In this document: one piece after another, positions 9,190-17,691 of the stretch
How positions within the stretch are numbered: the stretch's first letter is position 1
Layout: every line of letters begins with the position of its first letter
DNA from: Crossiella sp. S99.2
GTDB lineage: Bacteria; Actinomycetota; Actinomycetes; Mycobacteriales; Pseudonocardiaceae
Direction of reading: 5' to 3'
Length of the DNA: 64,000 bases
Assembly: GCF_023094165.1 (NCBI RefSeq)
Contig: NZ_JALMDK010000003.1
Coordinates: 806,001 to 870,000 of the forward strand
The notes under the pieces: generated by a model
The model's database searches: none
What the model saw: the letters and a program-made list of their open reading frames with translations, nothing else
Told to the model about the DNA's origin: nothing
Translations under genes and position numbers: made by a program

Positions 9190-9774
9190 GTGCACACCGA
9201 CGACCTCGACACGGTCACCGCGCACGTCGCGGCGATCCTCGCCCCAGCGACCGGCCAGGACTGGTCCGCGGTGCCCGGCACCGGCGACTGGACCGCCCGG
9301 CACACCGCCGAACACCTCGGCGACTGCCTGCTCTCCTATGCCGCCCAACTGGTTGCCCGGCCCACCGACCACTACGTCCGGTTCGAGGCGTTCGCGGACA
9401 AGGACGCCACCAGCGCCGAATTGCTGGAGTTCGCGGTGACCGGCAGCCGCCTGCTGTCCGCCGCCGTGCGCACCGCGCCGCCGGAGACCCGGGCGTACCA
9501 CCCGACCGGGCTGGCGGATCCGGCCGGGTTCGCCGGGATGGGCTGCGTGGAGATGCTGGTACACGGCCATGACCTGGCCGCAGGGCTGGGGCTGGCACTG
9601 GATCCGCCACGGGCGGTGTGCGCGCGGGTGCTGACCCGGATGTTCCCGCACACCACGGCCCAGCTCACCGGCCTGGACCCGTGGCGGGTGCTGCTGTGGG
9701 CGACCGGCCGGGCCGGCCTGCCGGACCAGCCGCGGCAGAGCGGATGGCGCTGGCGGGGCGCGCCGCCGGAATAG
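9190..9774 (+). CDS. DinB/mycothiol-dependent maleylpyruvate isomerase-like protein
   Basis: A 194-residue four-helix-bundle protein of the DinB_2/TIGR03086-like group. The metal-binding histidines are visible: HTAEHLGD (about 36-43) and the later HGHDLAAGLG (about 120). Family members are thiol-dependent transferases or isomerases using mycothiol in actinomycetes; the substrate here is unknown. GTG at 9190 is 80 bp from the divergent CadD-like start. A second, more typical family member lies at 60000. Confidence 0.7.
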   Translation: MHTDDLDTVTAHVAAILAPATGQDWSAVPGTGDWTARHTAEHLGDCLLSYAAQLVARPTDHYVRFEAFADKDATSAELLEFAVTGSRLLSAAVRTAPPETRAYHPTGLADPAGFAGMGCVEMLVHGHDLAAGLGLALDPPRAVCARVLTRMFPHTTAQLTGLDPWRVLLWATGRAGLPDQPRQSGWRWRGAPPE

Positions 9775-9841
9775 CCGGGCGCAAGCCTGATCGGCGCACC
9801 GCCCGGTGAACGTCAGTTGATCAATCCGGGAACCTTCGAGT

Positions 9842-9867
9842 GGCCGGGCGGTGACCGCCGCCCGGCC
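9842..9867. terminator. Hairpin downstream of the DinB-like gene
   Basis: Perfect 10-bp arms GGCCGGGCGG (9842-9851) and CCGCCCGGCC (9858-9867) around a 6-nt loop, 68 bp past the stop at 9774. Probably an intrinsic terminator, or a structured leader of the NPP1 gene. Confidence 0.5.
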
Positions 9868-9944
9868 CTTGACGGACCGGCGGGTGCGCACTGAACCATG
9901 GTCAACGACAACAACCGCCGCCCCCACCGGTCCGGGAGGTCCCC

Positions 9945-10745
9945 TTGCAGCACAGTGCTGTGCCATTGGCCGAGAACGGCAGGAAACGGCGGTTCGGCAA
10001 GCTTTCGTTGACTCTCAATGCAATCGTTGGTGCGGCCGCGGTGGCGCTGCTGCTACCCGGCGCGGCCCACGCCGACCCGCCACGCGCGTTGCCCGGCAGC
10101 GCGCCGGCGGAGGACCAGCGCTGGCAGCCTGCCTTCGACTACGACGGGGACGGCTGCTACTCCAGTCCCGCGATCGGTCCGGACGGCACGCTCAACCCGG
10201 GACTCAAGCCCACCGGCGCGCTCAACGGCAACTGCCGGGACCTCTCCGACCTGAACAACACCAACTCCTACTCCCGCGCCCGGTGCAACAACGGCTGGTG
10301 CGCCTACATGTACGACCTGTACTTCGAGAAGGACCAGGCCCTGGCCGGGATCGAGAGCGGGCACCGGCACGACATCGAGCACGTGGTGATCTGGGTGCAG
10401 AACGGCGCCGCGCAGCACGTCTCGACCTCCGCGCATGGCAAATACACCACCAAGCCCTCCTCGCAGGTCGCCTGGGAGGGCACGCACGCGAAGATCGTCT
10501 ATCACAAGGACGGGATCAGCACGCACTGCTTCCGGCACGCCAGCGCCACCGAGCCGCCGGAGAACCACAAGGGCGCCTGGCAGTACCCGACCCTGGTGGG
10601 CTGGGACAACTATCCGGCCGGGATCCGGGATCGCCTGGTGCAGGCCGACTTCGGCAGTGCCGGGTTCGGGCTGAAGGACAGCGCGTTCGGCTGGGAGCTG
10701 GAGAAGGCCAAGCCGGCTGGCATCCCGTTCAACCCGCACGGCTGA
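9945..10745 (+). CDS. Secreted NPP1/NLP (necrosis-inducing) family protein
   Basis: A 266-residue protein with a Sec signal (RRFGKL basic region, AIVGAAAVALLL core, cleavage near AAHA-DPP, about residue 44). The mature part carries the NLP core GHRHDIEHVVIW (about 144-155). The canonical heptapeptide is GHRHDWE; here W is replaced by I, while the metal/sphingolipid-site H, D and E remain. NLPs are secreted cytolysins acting on eukaryotic plasma membranes, but many bacterial and fungal homologues are non-toxic. The TTG at 9945 follows GGAGGT by 4 nt; a GTG at 9960 is the alternative. Followed by a strong terminator. Confidence 0.85.
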   Translation: MQHSAVPLAENGRKRRFGKLSLTLNAIVGAAAVALLLPGAAHADPPRALPGSAPAEDQRWQPAFDYDGDGCYSSPAIGPDGTLNPGLKPTGALNGNCRDLSDLNNTNSYSRARCNNGWCAYMYDLYFEKDQALAGIESGHRHDIEHVVIWVQNGAAQHVSTSAHGKYTTKPSSQVAWEGTHAKIVYHKDGISTHCFRHASATEPPENHKGAWQYPTLVGWDNYPAGIRDRLVQADFGSAGFGLKDSAFGWELEKAKPAGIPFNPHG

Positions 10746-10796
10746 CCACCTGACCGGCCGTCGCTCTCCGCCGGGAGCGGCGACCTGGTCAGGTGG
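10746..10796. terminator. Strong bidirectional terminator
   Basis: Perfect 10-bp arms CCACCTGACC (10746-10755) and GGTCAGGTGG (10787-10796) enclosing a second stem GTCGC/GCGAC. It begins right after the NPP1 stop and precedes the convergent serine hydrolase stop. Confidence 0.75.
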
Positions 10797-10813
10797 ACCG
10801 CCAGTGTGGAGCG

Positions 10814-11929
10814 TCAGCCCGCCGGGCAGAGCACGGCTTGGGCCGCCTCGATCATCGCGGAGATGACGGTGTTGTCGTCGGCCAGACTCCGGGTGGCGCC
10901 GACGGCGATCTGCCGCCTGCCATCGGTCGAGGTGAGGGTCACCGCGCTGTAGCCGGGCGCGGTGCCGCCGAAGATCCGCAGGTCGTCACCGCACTGCCCG
11001 GCGCCCGGCCGTGCACGGCCCTGGGGGCCACGGGTGATGACCTCCTGCAGCTCCGGCGGCAGCAGCTTGCCCTGCTGGAAGGCCCGGTAGAAGGCGCTGA
11101 TGTCCCGGGTGGTGGAGATGACGCCGCCGGCGGCGGCGCCGAAGCTGGCGTTGAGGCGGTCCACATCGCGCGGAGTGCCGGTGGCGTCGGGGTAGTAGCC
11201 GTGCCCGTGCGGGCCCTTGATGCCCTCCGGGGGCTTGGTGGCGAGATAGGTCTGGGTCATGCCGAGTGGCTGGAAGAGCCGCCGGTCGAGTTCGCGGGCC
11301 AGGCCGCGCCCGGTCACCTTCTCGATGATCATGCCGATCAGGGTGTAGCCGGTGTTGGAGTAGGTGAACTTCTCGCCCGGCTCGCCGGTGCGCGGCAGGC
11401 CCCTGGTCATCTTCACGACGTCGAGCGGCCGGTAGTGGGTGGTGAAGTCGAAGACGTCGAACGCCGGTTCGGTCGAGCCGGGGCGGGAGTACCAGTCGGG
11501 GACGCCGGAGGTGTGCTGGATCAGCTGCCGCACGGTGATCTCGTCGGCGCGCGCCACCAGCCCGTCGGCGGCCACCTCGGGTAGCAGGGTGGCGAGCTTG
11601 CCGTCCAGACCGATCCGGCCCTCCTCGACCAGCTTGAGCAGCGTGGTGGCCGCCATGGTCTTGGTTTGCGAGCCGATGCGGAACCGGGCGTCGGCCGGGA
11701 TCGGGCCGCCTTCGCCGTGGAGCAGCCGCGATCCGGCGGTGCCCCGGCCGGCGAGCTTGCCGTCCAGGTACACGCCGCCGATCACGCCCACGGCGCCGGC
11801 TGTCGCGGCCACCTTCGCCATGGCCTGCTGGACATCGCCGATCGCGGTGGCGCCGGCGGGCGAGGCGGTGGTCAGCAGCAGCGCTGCCGCGGTCGCGGCG
11901 GCAACGGAAATGTGTTTCAGGACAACCAC
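10814..11929 (-). CDS. Secreted serine hydrolase (class C beta-lactamase / DD-peptidase family)
   Basis: About 371 residues with a Sec signal (HISVAAATAAALLLTTASPAGA). The penicillin-binding fold shows motif 1 SQTK (SxxK nucleophile and general base) and motif 2 YSN in FTYSNTGY. Motif 3, usually HTG or KTG before the last strand, reads FGGTAPGY, so the basic or histidine position is replaced by phenylalanine. Family members are D-Ala-D-Ala carboxypeptidases, esterases or beta-lactamases outside the membrane; the altered third motif argues against simply calling this one a beta-lactamase. The start is uncertain: GTG at 11929 overlaps an AAGGAG site, while a CTG at 11920 has better spacing. Divergent from the small secreted protein at 12159. 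Confidence 0.8.
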   Translation of the reverse strand: MVVLKHISVAAATAAALLLTTASPAGATAIGDVQQAMAKVAATAGAVGVIGGVYLDGKLAGRGTAGSRLLHGEGGPIPADARFRIGSQTKTMAATTLLKLVEEGRIGLDGKLATLLPEVAADGLVARADEITVRQLIQHTSGVPDWYSRPGSTEPAFDVFDFTTHYRPLDVVKMTRGLPRTGEPGEKFTYSNTGYTLIGMIIEKVTGRGLARELDRRLFQPLGMTQTYLATKPPEGIKGPHGHGYYPDATGTPRDVDRLNASFGAAAGGVISTTRDISAFYRAFQQGKLLPPELQEVITRGPQGRARPGAGQCGDDLRIFGGTAPGYSAVTLTSTDGRRQIAVGATRSLADDNTVISAMIEAAQAVLCPAG

Positions 11930-12158
11930 TCCTTCGAGAACAAGACAGGGGTCCGGCGGGCGCACCCTCCGTGCGCCCGCCGTCGACCCGTCCACTCTCG
12001 GGCCGCCGTGTCCGCGTTTTGTCCTTGCCACGTAATGGTTTTGTCACGGTCAGGCCCGTTCGGGCGCTCTGGTGGGCAGCCCTTCGGTCCGGCGCGGCCG
12101 GTGCCGTGATCTTGCTGCCAGGATCCGGTCCAGGTATCCACGCACGAAGGAGAACAGC

Positions 12159-12605
12159 ATGCAGGCACGCAGCCGTGTCCTGGGGATCGCACTGGCCCTG
12201 GTGGCACTGACCAGCACGCCCACCGCCGCGGCAGGGCCGGCGGCGGCGGGGACCACCATCAGGGCCGGCAACGCGATCGGGCCGTGCATGACCCAGGTTG
12301 ACGACGTAGTGCGGCTCCTGCCCTGCATTCCCGTCTTCGCCAACTCGGCCAGGTGGGTACGCAGCGGCGGGAACACGATCGTCAACACCCGGACCGGTGA
12401 CTGCCTGGAGATCAACCACAACCCGGTGCAGGCCCTGCGCTGCAAGCCGTGGAACTTCCTCGGTCAGACCTGGGATCCTCGGCCGGACGGGAAAATCCTG
12501 TACCGCAACAGCACCTTCTGCCTGACCGCCAACCACGATGCCAGGGTCGCGGACTCCACGCCGTGCAACGGGTCACCCCAGCAGACCTGGCTGTTCCGCT
12601 TCTGA
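12159..12605 (+). CDS. Small secreted cysteine-rich protein, possibly beta-trefoil-like
   Basis: A 148-residue protein with a clear Sec signal (QARSRVLGIALALVALTSTPTAAAGPAAAG). The mature 115 residues contain six cysteines and two QxW-type elements (GQTWD and QQTWLF), suggestive of ricin-B/beta-trefoil repeats. The fold is only a suggestion because the copies are too diverged to count three. ATG at 12159 follows GAAGGAGAAC. No enzymatic motif seen. Convergent with the WD40 gene across a strong hairpin. Possibly a carbohydrate-binding or inhibitor-like exoprotein. Confidence 0.65.
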   Translation: MQARSRVLGIALALVALTSTPTAAAGPAAAGTTIRAGNAIGPCMTQVDDVVRLLPCIPVFANSARWVRSGGNTIVNTRTGDCLEINHNPVQALRCKPWNFLGQTWDPRPDGKILYRNSTFCLTANHDARVADSTPCNGSPQQTWLFRF

Positions 12606-12617
12606 GCCCGGCCCGGT

Positions 12618-12647
12618 GGCCCTGGCGGGCGGGTGCGCGCCAGGGCC
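12618..12647. terminator. Bidirectional hairpin terminator
   Basis: Perfect 10-bp arms GGCCCTGGCG (12618-12627) and CGCCAGGGCC (12638-12647) between the convergent secreted-protein and WD40 genes. Confidence 0.7.
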
Positions 12648-12651
12648 CCGC

Positions 12652-15600
12652 TCAGGCCGGACAGGGTGGCTGGTACTCCAGTCCGGGGAAGTACCGCTCC
12701 CACACCTCCGGGCTGATCCGCGGGTAGGCCACCTGGCAGATCTTGGCCGCCACCCGGTCCGGATCGGTGTCCCACTGCCGCACCGCACGGTCGTTGCCAC
12801 TGGTGACCAGCTGGGCGCCGTCCGGGCTGAACGCCACCCCTGGCACCGGTCCGCTGTGCCCGGCCAGCCGGGCCTGTTCGACCGGCACTCGCGGGTCACT
12901 CAGGTCCCACACCCGCACCACGCCGTCCTCCGCGGCCCCCGCCAGTCGCTTGCCGTCCGGGGCGAAGGTCAGCCGGTACAGCAGCGATTGCCCAGGCAGC
13001 ACGGCCAGTTCACCGCTCTGGTCCAGCAGCCGCACGGTGCGCTCCTCGTAGTGGTAGAGCGCCAGGATCCGGCCGTCCGGGCTCAGCGTGCCGGTGCTCG
13101 CCGACCTGTCACCGGCCGGGCGGGCCTGTTCGGCCGGGCGTTCGGGGTCGGTGATCAGCCACTGCCGGGGCGGGCTGGACCTGGCCCAGGTGGTCAGCAC
13201 CCGGTCGTCCGGGCTGAAGGCGACCAGCAGGTTGCCGGTGGTGGAGTTGCTCAGCCGGGACAGCTCGCGGCGCTGCGGGAGATCCCACAGGGTCACCCAG
13301 TAGTGCCCGGCGGTGGCCAGCAGCTTGCCGTTCTGGCTGAACGCGAGGTGGCCGACCTCCCCCGCCCCCACGACGATCGGCGGCAGCGGCCGGATGGCGG
13401 CCGGGTCGCTGACGTCCCACAGCCACACCGAGCCGTCCTCGCTGCCCGCGGCCAGCAGGGTCCCGTCCGGGCTGAAGGCCACCACGCGCACGAAGGCGGC
13501 CGGGCCGGTCAGCACGGCCAGCGGGCGCGGGCGGCGGGCGTCCCACACCCGGACCGTGCGATCCCAGCTCCCGGTGGCCAGCAGATCGCCCTTCGGGTTG
13601 AACACGACTGTGGTGACCACGTCCTCGTGCCCGGTCAGCGGCAGTTCACGCAGGTCCTGCACCCAGTCCGGGGTGGCCACGGTGTTGCCGTCGGGGCTGA
13701 AGGCCACCGCGTAGGTGCCGCCGGGCAGCGTGCTCAGCCTGCGTGGCGCGGCCGGATCGGCGACCTCCCACAGGATGGTGTTGCCACCGGTGCTGGCCAG
13801 CCTGCGGCCGTCCGGGCTGAACGCCACCGACCACACGATGGACTGGTGCGCGTTGACGGTGGCCAGCGCGTGCAGGTCGGCCGTGCGCCACAGCCGGACG
13901 GTGTGATCCCAGCTGGCGGTGGCCAGGGTGGCGCCGTCCGGGCTGATCGCGATGGTGCGCAGCGAGGCGGTGTGCCCGGTGAGCACGCCACGCAGCCGGG
14001 GCACGCCGCCGCCCAGCTCCCAGACCCGGGCGGTGGCGTCGCCGGAGGTGGCCAGCAGCTTGCCGTCCAGGCTGAACGCGATGGAGGTGACCCCAGAGAG
14101 GTGGCCGGGCAGTTTGTGCGTTTCCCTGGGCTGCACCGGATCGCTGATGTCCCACAGCGTGGTGCTGCCCTTCATGTCACCGGTGGCCGCGGTCCGGCCG
14201 TCCGGGCTGAAGGCGACCCAGGTGATCTCGCCGCGCAGGATGGCCACCGGCCGGGGCCCGCGCGGTTCGGTGATGTCCCACAGCCGCAGGCTGCTCGCGT
14301 CCGCGACGCCCAGCAGCTTGCCGCCGGGGTGGAAGGCGACCGCGCGGGCCTGTTCGGCCAGCGGCAGCTGCGCGAGTTCGACCGGCCGCCGCGGGTTGGC
14401 GATGTCCCACAGCCTGGCGGTGTGGTCCCAGCTCGCGGTGGCCGCCAGCGGGCCGCTCGGGGCGAAGGCCATGGTGACCACATCGCTGCTGTGGCCGGCG
14501 AACCGGCCACGATAGGGCAGGCTGAACGCGGCCAGCAGGGCATCGCGGGTGTCCGGGCCAGGCGACCGGCGGTAGGCGGCCAGGCGGAGCTGCACGGCCA
14601 GCGCGGGATCCCTCTCCTGCAACGAGGTCGCGGTGGCGATGGTGCCCCGCGACAGCGCGAGGTCGCGTTGTTCGGCCATGGCCCGCTGGGACTGGGTGGC
14701 CACCACGGTGGCGCTGGCGGCCAGCACCAGCAGCACCGCGAGCAGGGCGACCAGCCTGCGCCGGGTGCGGGCACGGCGCTGCCCGTCGGCCGCGCTGGCG
14801 CGCAGGAAATCCCGTTCGCCACCGGTCAGTTCGGTGTCGTGCTCGGCGGCCCACTGCGCGGCCAGGGTGAGCCGGGCGCCGGAGTAGAGCGCGCCGGGGT
14901 CGTGGCCCAGGCTCGTCCACTCCTGGGCGGCCTGGGTGAGCTGGCGGTGCAGCCGCAGGCCCTCCCGGTCCGCGGCGATCCAGTCGCCCAGCCGCGGCCA
15001 GGCGCGCAGCAGTGCCTCGTGGGTGATCTCCACGGTGTCCCGGTCCAGCACCAGCAGCCGGGCCTCGGCCAGGGTCTCGATCGCGGCCTGGGCCGGTTTC
15101 TCCTCCCCGCACAGCAGTTCCTCGAACCGGACCCGGCGGCGGGCCGGCTCATCCCGTTCGTCGATGCGCACCAGCCGCAACAGCACCCGCCGGGCCGCGT
15201 CCTGGGCCTCCGGGCCGAGCTGTTCGTAGGCGCGTTCCGCCGCGGCGGCCACCGCGCCCTCGATGCCGCCGGTGACCTGGTACCCGGCCACGGTCAGCGC
15301 CTCGGCGGTGCGCTGCTGCCAGGTGCCCATCAGCGCGTAGGACAGCAGCGGCAGCGCGCCGGGATCGTACCCGGCGGCCGGGTCGTCGCCGGCCACGCCG
15401 AGATCGCGCAGCAGCAGTTCGACCAGCCCGGGTTCCACCGCGAGCCCGGTGCGCTCGGCGGGTCCGGTGATGGCCTCGACGAGTTCCCGCCGGTGCATCG
15501 CGCCCACGGTGAACTGGTTGTGCCGCACCGCGGCCAGCAGGCACGGATTGGCCAGGCAGGCGCCGAAGAAGTCCGCGCGCACGCCGAGCACGACCAGGGT

Positions 15601-16200
15601 GTCCGCCTTGGCCGCCGCACACAGCGCGTTGATGAACTCCCGGCGCTCGGCCGGGTCCTCGCAGAGGGTGAAGACCTCCTCGAACTGGTCCACCACCAGC
15701 ACCCCACCCGAGGCGGGCAGCACGCTCATCGGCCGGGCGGTCGGCGTGATCACCTGGACCCCGCCGGCCTCCGGCAGCGCGCCCCGGTCCAGCGCGGGCA
15801 CCAGTCCGGCCCGCAGCAGCGAGGATTTGCCCGCGCCGGAGACGCCGAAGACGACCAGCGGCAACCCTGCGGTCCTGGAGTCGGACAGCCTGCCCAGCAG
15901 GGCCGCGGTGGCGCGGTCCCGGCCGAAGAACCAGCCCGCGTCCTCGGCCTCGAAGGCGGCCAGTCCCTGGTACGGGCAGCGCTGCCCGTCCTCCAGGGCC
16001 AGTCCGGTCAGCTCGCCCGCCGCGTCCAGGGCCTTGTCCAGTCTGCGGGCCAGGCCGGGGTTGACCGGTTTGCGGCCGTTCTCGACGTTGCTCAGGTAGC
16101 CCTTGCTGTAGTGCACCAGGCTGGCCACCTGGGCCAGCGAGAGCCCCCGTTCGGTGCGCAGCCTGCGCAGCCCGGCGCCGAAGCCCGTCGCCTCCGTCAC
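12652..16200 (-). CDS. XRE-HTH / nSTAND NTPase / TM / WD40 protein
   Basis: A 1182-residue multidomain protein. An XRE helix-turn-helix (about 8-65, with the LAQVASLVHYSKGYLSNVENG recognition region) is followed by a STAND NTPase with P-loop GVSGAGKSS (about 118-126) and Walker B GVLVVDQFEEVF. A hydrophobic helix (about 475-500, VALLAVLLVLAASATVV) may anchor it to the membrane. About fourteen WD40 repeats follow (roughly 540-1170, most with AFSPDG and a terminal W), enough for two seven-blade propellers. GTG at 16200 has AGGAGG 8 nt upstream. Such proteins are thought to sense a ligand through the propeller and signal through the NTPase; the output here is unknown. An 8-bp inverted repeat just upstream suggests autoregulation through the HTH. 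Confidence 0.85.
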   Translation of the reverse strand: MTEATGFGAGLRRLRTERGLSLAQVASLVHYSKGYLSNVENGRKPVNPGLARRLDKALDAAGELTGLALEDGQRCPYQGLAAFEAEDAGWFFGRDRATAALLGRLSDSRTAGLPLVVFGVSGAGKSSLLRAGLVPALDRGALPEAGGVQVITPTARPMSVLPASGGVLVVDQFEEVFTLCEDPAERREFINALCAAAKADTLVVLGVRADFFGACLANPCLLAAVRHNQFTVGAMHRRELVEAITGPAERTGLAVEPGLVELLLRDLGVAGDDPAAGYDPGALPLLSYALMGTWQQRTAEALTVAGYQVTGGIEGAVAAAAERAYEQLGPEAQDAARRVLLRLVRIDERDEPARRRVRFEELLCGEEKPAQAAIETLAEARLLVLDRDTVEITHEALLRAWPRLGDWIAADREGLRLHRQLTQAAQEWTSLGHDPGALYSGARLTLAAQWAAEHDTELTGGERDFLRASAADGQRRARTRRRLVALLAVLLVLAASATVVATQSQRAMAEQRDLALSRGTIATATSLQERDPALAVQLRLAAYRRSPGPDTRDALLAAFSLPYRGRFAGHSSDVVTMAFAPSGPLAATASWDHTARLWDIANPRRPVELAQLPLAEQARAVAFHPGGKLLGVADASSLRLWDITEPRGPRPVAILRGEITWVAFSPDGRTAATGDMKGSTTLWDISDPVQPRETHKLPGHLSGVTSIAFSLDGKLLATSGDATARVWELGGGVPRLRGVLTGHTASLRTIAISPDGATLATASWDHTVRLWRTADLHALATVNAHQSIVWSVAFSPDGRRLASTGGNTILWEVADPAAPRRLSTLPGGTYAVAFSPDGNTVATPDWVQDLRELPLTGHEDVVTTVVFNPKGDLLATGSWDRTVRVWDARRPRPLAVLTGPAAFVRVVAFSPDGTLLAAGSEDGSVWLWDVSDPAAIRPLPPIVVGAGEVGHLAFSQNGKLLATAGHYWVTLWDLPQRRELSRLSNSTTGNLLVAFSPDDRVLTTWARSSPPRQWLITDPERPAEQARPAGDRSASTGTLSPDGRILALYHYEERTVRLLDQSGELAVLPGQSLLYRLTFAPDGKRLAGAAEDGVVRVWDLSDPRVPVEQARLAGHSGPVPGVAFSPDGAQLVTSGNDRAVRQWDTDPDRVAAKICQVAYPRISPEVWERYFPGLEYQPPCPA

Positions 16201-16803
16201 CCTGTTCCTCCTGATCAACTCACGTATCCCGGGCGAGCGTAAGCGGGGATACGGGTGACCCAGGCTCCCTATCGGGCAGATCACCGAGCGCTGTTCGGAT
16301 GAACCTGGTGGACCGGGTGGCGGCCTGCTACTGGGAGGTCTCCGGGGTGGCCCGTCGCGGGGCAGCGGCCGGCGGCGGCCTACTCGGCGCCCGGGGCGGG
16401 CCCAGGGTCAGCCACCGGAGGTCCGTGGCCGGGACAGCGGCGGGTCCGATCGCCCCGGGATCGACCTGGAGCGGGGCCAAGTCCGGTTCGGCGCCTACCG
16501 GCGTCAGTTCCGCGAGGTGGTCGCACTCCGTTGCGCCGGACGGCAAGTGCATTCCGGCCCCCTTCCCGCCAATCGCGCATCCTAGCGTTTTCCGGCAGGC
16601 GAATCCGGCGGCCATCTTGTTTTAATTCGGTCGGAGCAATGGCCCCTCAAGTTACCCAGTGAAACAAAGGAACAGTAGTGGACGCGGCCGCACTGCGCTA
16701 CATTGAGCGGAATGCCGAATGCCACTGAGTCGGCATCGCGTATTCGCGACCTAATGGCGTGCACGAAGACACTCGCGTTCTCCAGGGAAAGAAGGGCGGC
16801 GCG
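16201..16803. other. 603-bp non-coding region with structured leader
   Basis: Separates the divergent WD40 and glycosyltransferase genes. The left half is GC-rich and holds short open frames on both strands (about 95-108 codons) with no ribosome site and no recognisable domain; I do not call them. The right part (16600-16803) is markedly AT-richer than its surroundings and holds small stems such as TCGCG-tatt-CGCGA and ATGCC/GGCAT just before the glycosyltransferase start, consistent with a promoter and a folded 5' leader. Confidence 0.5.
16223..16253. promoter_or_regulatory. Inverted repeat, probable operator of the XRE-WD40 gene
   Basis: CGTATCCC (16223-16230) and GGGATACG (16246-16253) are perfect arms 15 bp apart, starting 23 bp upstream of the start codon. 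Position and symmetry fit an autoregulatory XRE site. Confidence 0.5.
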
Positions 16804-17691
16804 ATGATCAGCGTCGTCATCCCGACCAGGGACCGCACCACCCGGCTGTACCTGACCCTGTCCGCCCTGCTCGCGCAGACCCTGGACCGGGCCGAGTTCG
16901 AGGTGGTGCTGGTCGACGACTCCCCCACCCCTGGCGCGGTGGACGCGGTGCTCGCCGCCCTGCCCACCGGACTTCCCCTGCGCCGGACGGCAACCGGCGG
17001 CGGGGGCGTGGCCGCCGCCCGCAACGCCGGCGCCGCGCTCGCCAGTGGCGACCTGCTGCTCTTCCTCGACGATGACACCCTGGCCGCCCCGGACCTGGTG
17101 CACCGGCACGCGAGCGCACCCGGCCCGGCCACTGTCGCGCACGGCCGCATCACCGACCTGACCGCGTTCCTGTTCGCCCCCGACCCACCCAGGTTCAGCG
17201 ACACGCTGACCGGCGCCCGCGGCCGCACCCTGGGCCCGGCGGATCTGCCCGCACTGGACCAGCGGTACCGGCGGCTGGGCCCGCAGCGCTCGTTCATCGA
17301 GGGCGTGGCCCAGGCGGTGGCCGGGATTCCCGCCTACCACGAACTGCGCTGGCTGGCCTGTGTCGGCACCAGCACCAGCGTGCCCAGGGAGTTGTTCGAG
17401 CGGGTGGGCGGATTCGACGAGGGGTTCGGCGCGCTGTGGGGCGGGGAGGACCTGGAACTGGGCCTGCGGCTGGCGCTGGCCGGGGCGGAGTTCCGGCTGA
17501 TCGGCTCCTTCGCCTGCCATCTGCCCCAGGCCCGGCACCACACCGCGGCGGACCTGGGCCAGTTCTGGACCCTGGTCGCGCAGCGGCACGGACGGCCCCG
17601 GCTGGCCAGGGTCGGCGACTTCCTGCGGGGCCGGATCAGCCTGGACCAGCTCGCCGCCGAACTCGCGCCCGCCCGGCAGGCCGCGCCATGA
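16804..17691 (+). CDS. Family 2 glycosyltransferase
   Basis: A 295-residue GT-A-fold transferase. MISVVIPTRDRT opens the Rossmann-like core. VDDSP (about 39) and FLDDDT (about 84-89) give the nucleotide and metal aspartates (DxD), and WGGEDLELGLRLALAG (about 219-234) is the GGED-type acceptor/base motif of GT2 enzymes. No membrane helix, so cytoplasmic. ATG at 16804 follows AAGAAGGGCGG; 15 upstream codons are open but the family starts here. It overlaps the Gfo/Idh gene by ATGA and is thus translationally coupled to it. Donor and acceptor are not predictable. Confidence 0.85.
   Translation: MISVVIPTRDRTTRLYLTLSALLAQTLDRAEFEVVLVDDSPTPGAVDAVLAALPTGLPLRRTATGGGGVAAARNAGAALASGDLLLFLDDDTLAAPDLVHRHASAPGPATVAHGRITDLTAFLFAPDPPRFSDTLTGARGRTLGPADLPALDQRYRRLGPQRSFIEGVAQAVAGIPAYHELRWLACVGTSTSVPRELFERVGGFDEGFGALWGGEDLELGLRLALAGAEFRLIGSFACHLPQARHHTAADLGQFWTLVAQRHGRPRLARVGDFLRGRISLDQLAAELAPARQAAP

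Noticed and set aside
12538..16242. Very long plus-strand open frame (over 1200 codons)
   Set aside because: Antisense to the XRE-STAND-WD40 gene; Gln/Gly/Arg-rich with no domain, a mirror effect of GC-rich codon use.
16299..16625. Possible small genes on either strand in the WD40/GT2 gap
   Set aside because: No ribosome site, low-complexity products and no domain; perhaps a decayed gene, but I cannot support it.
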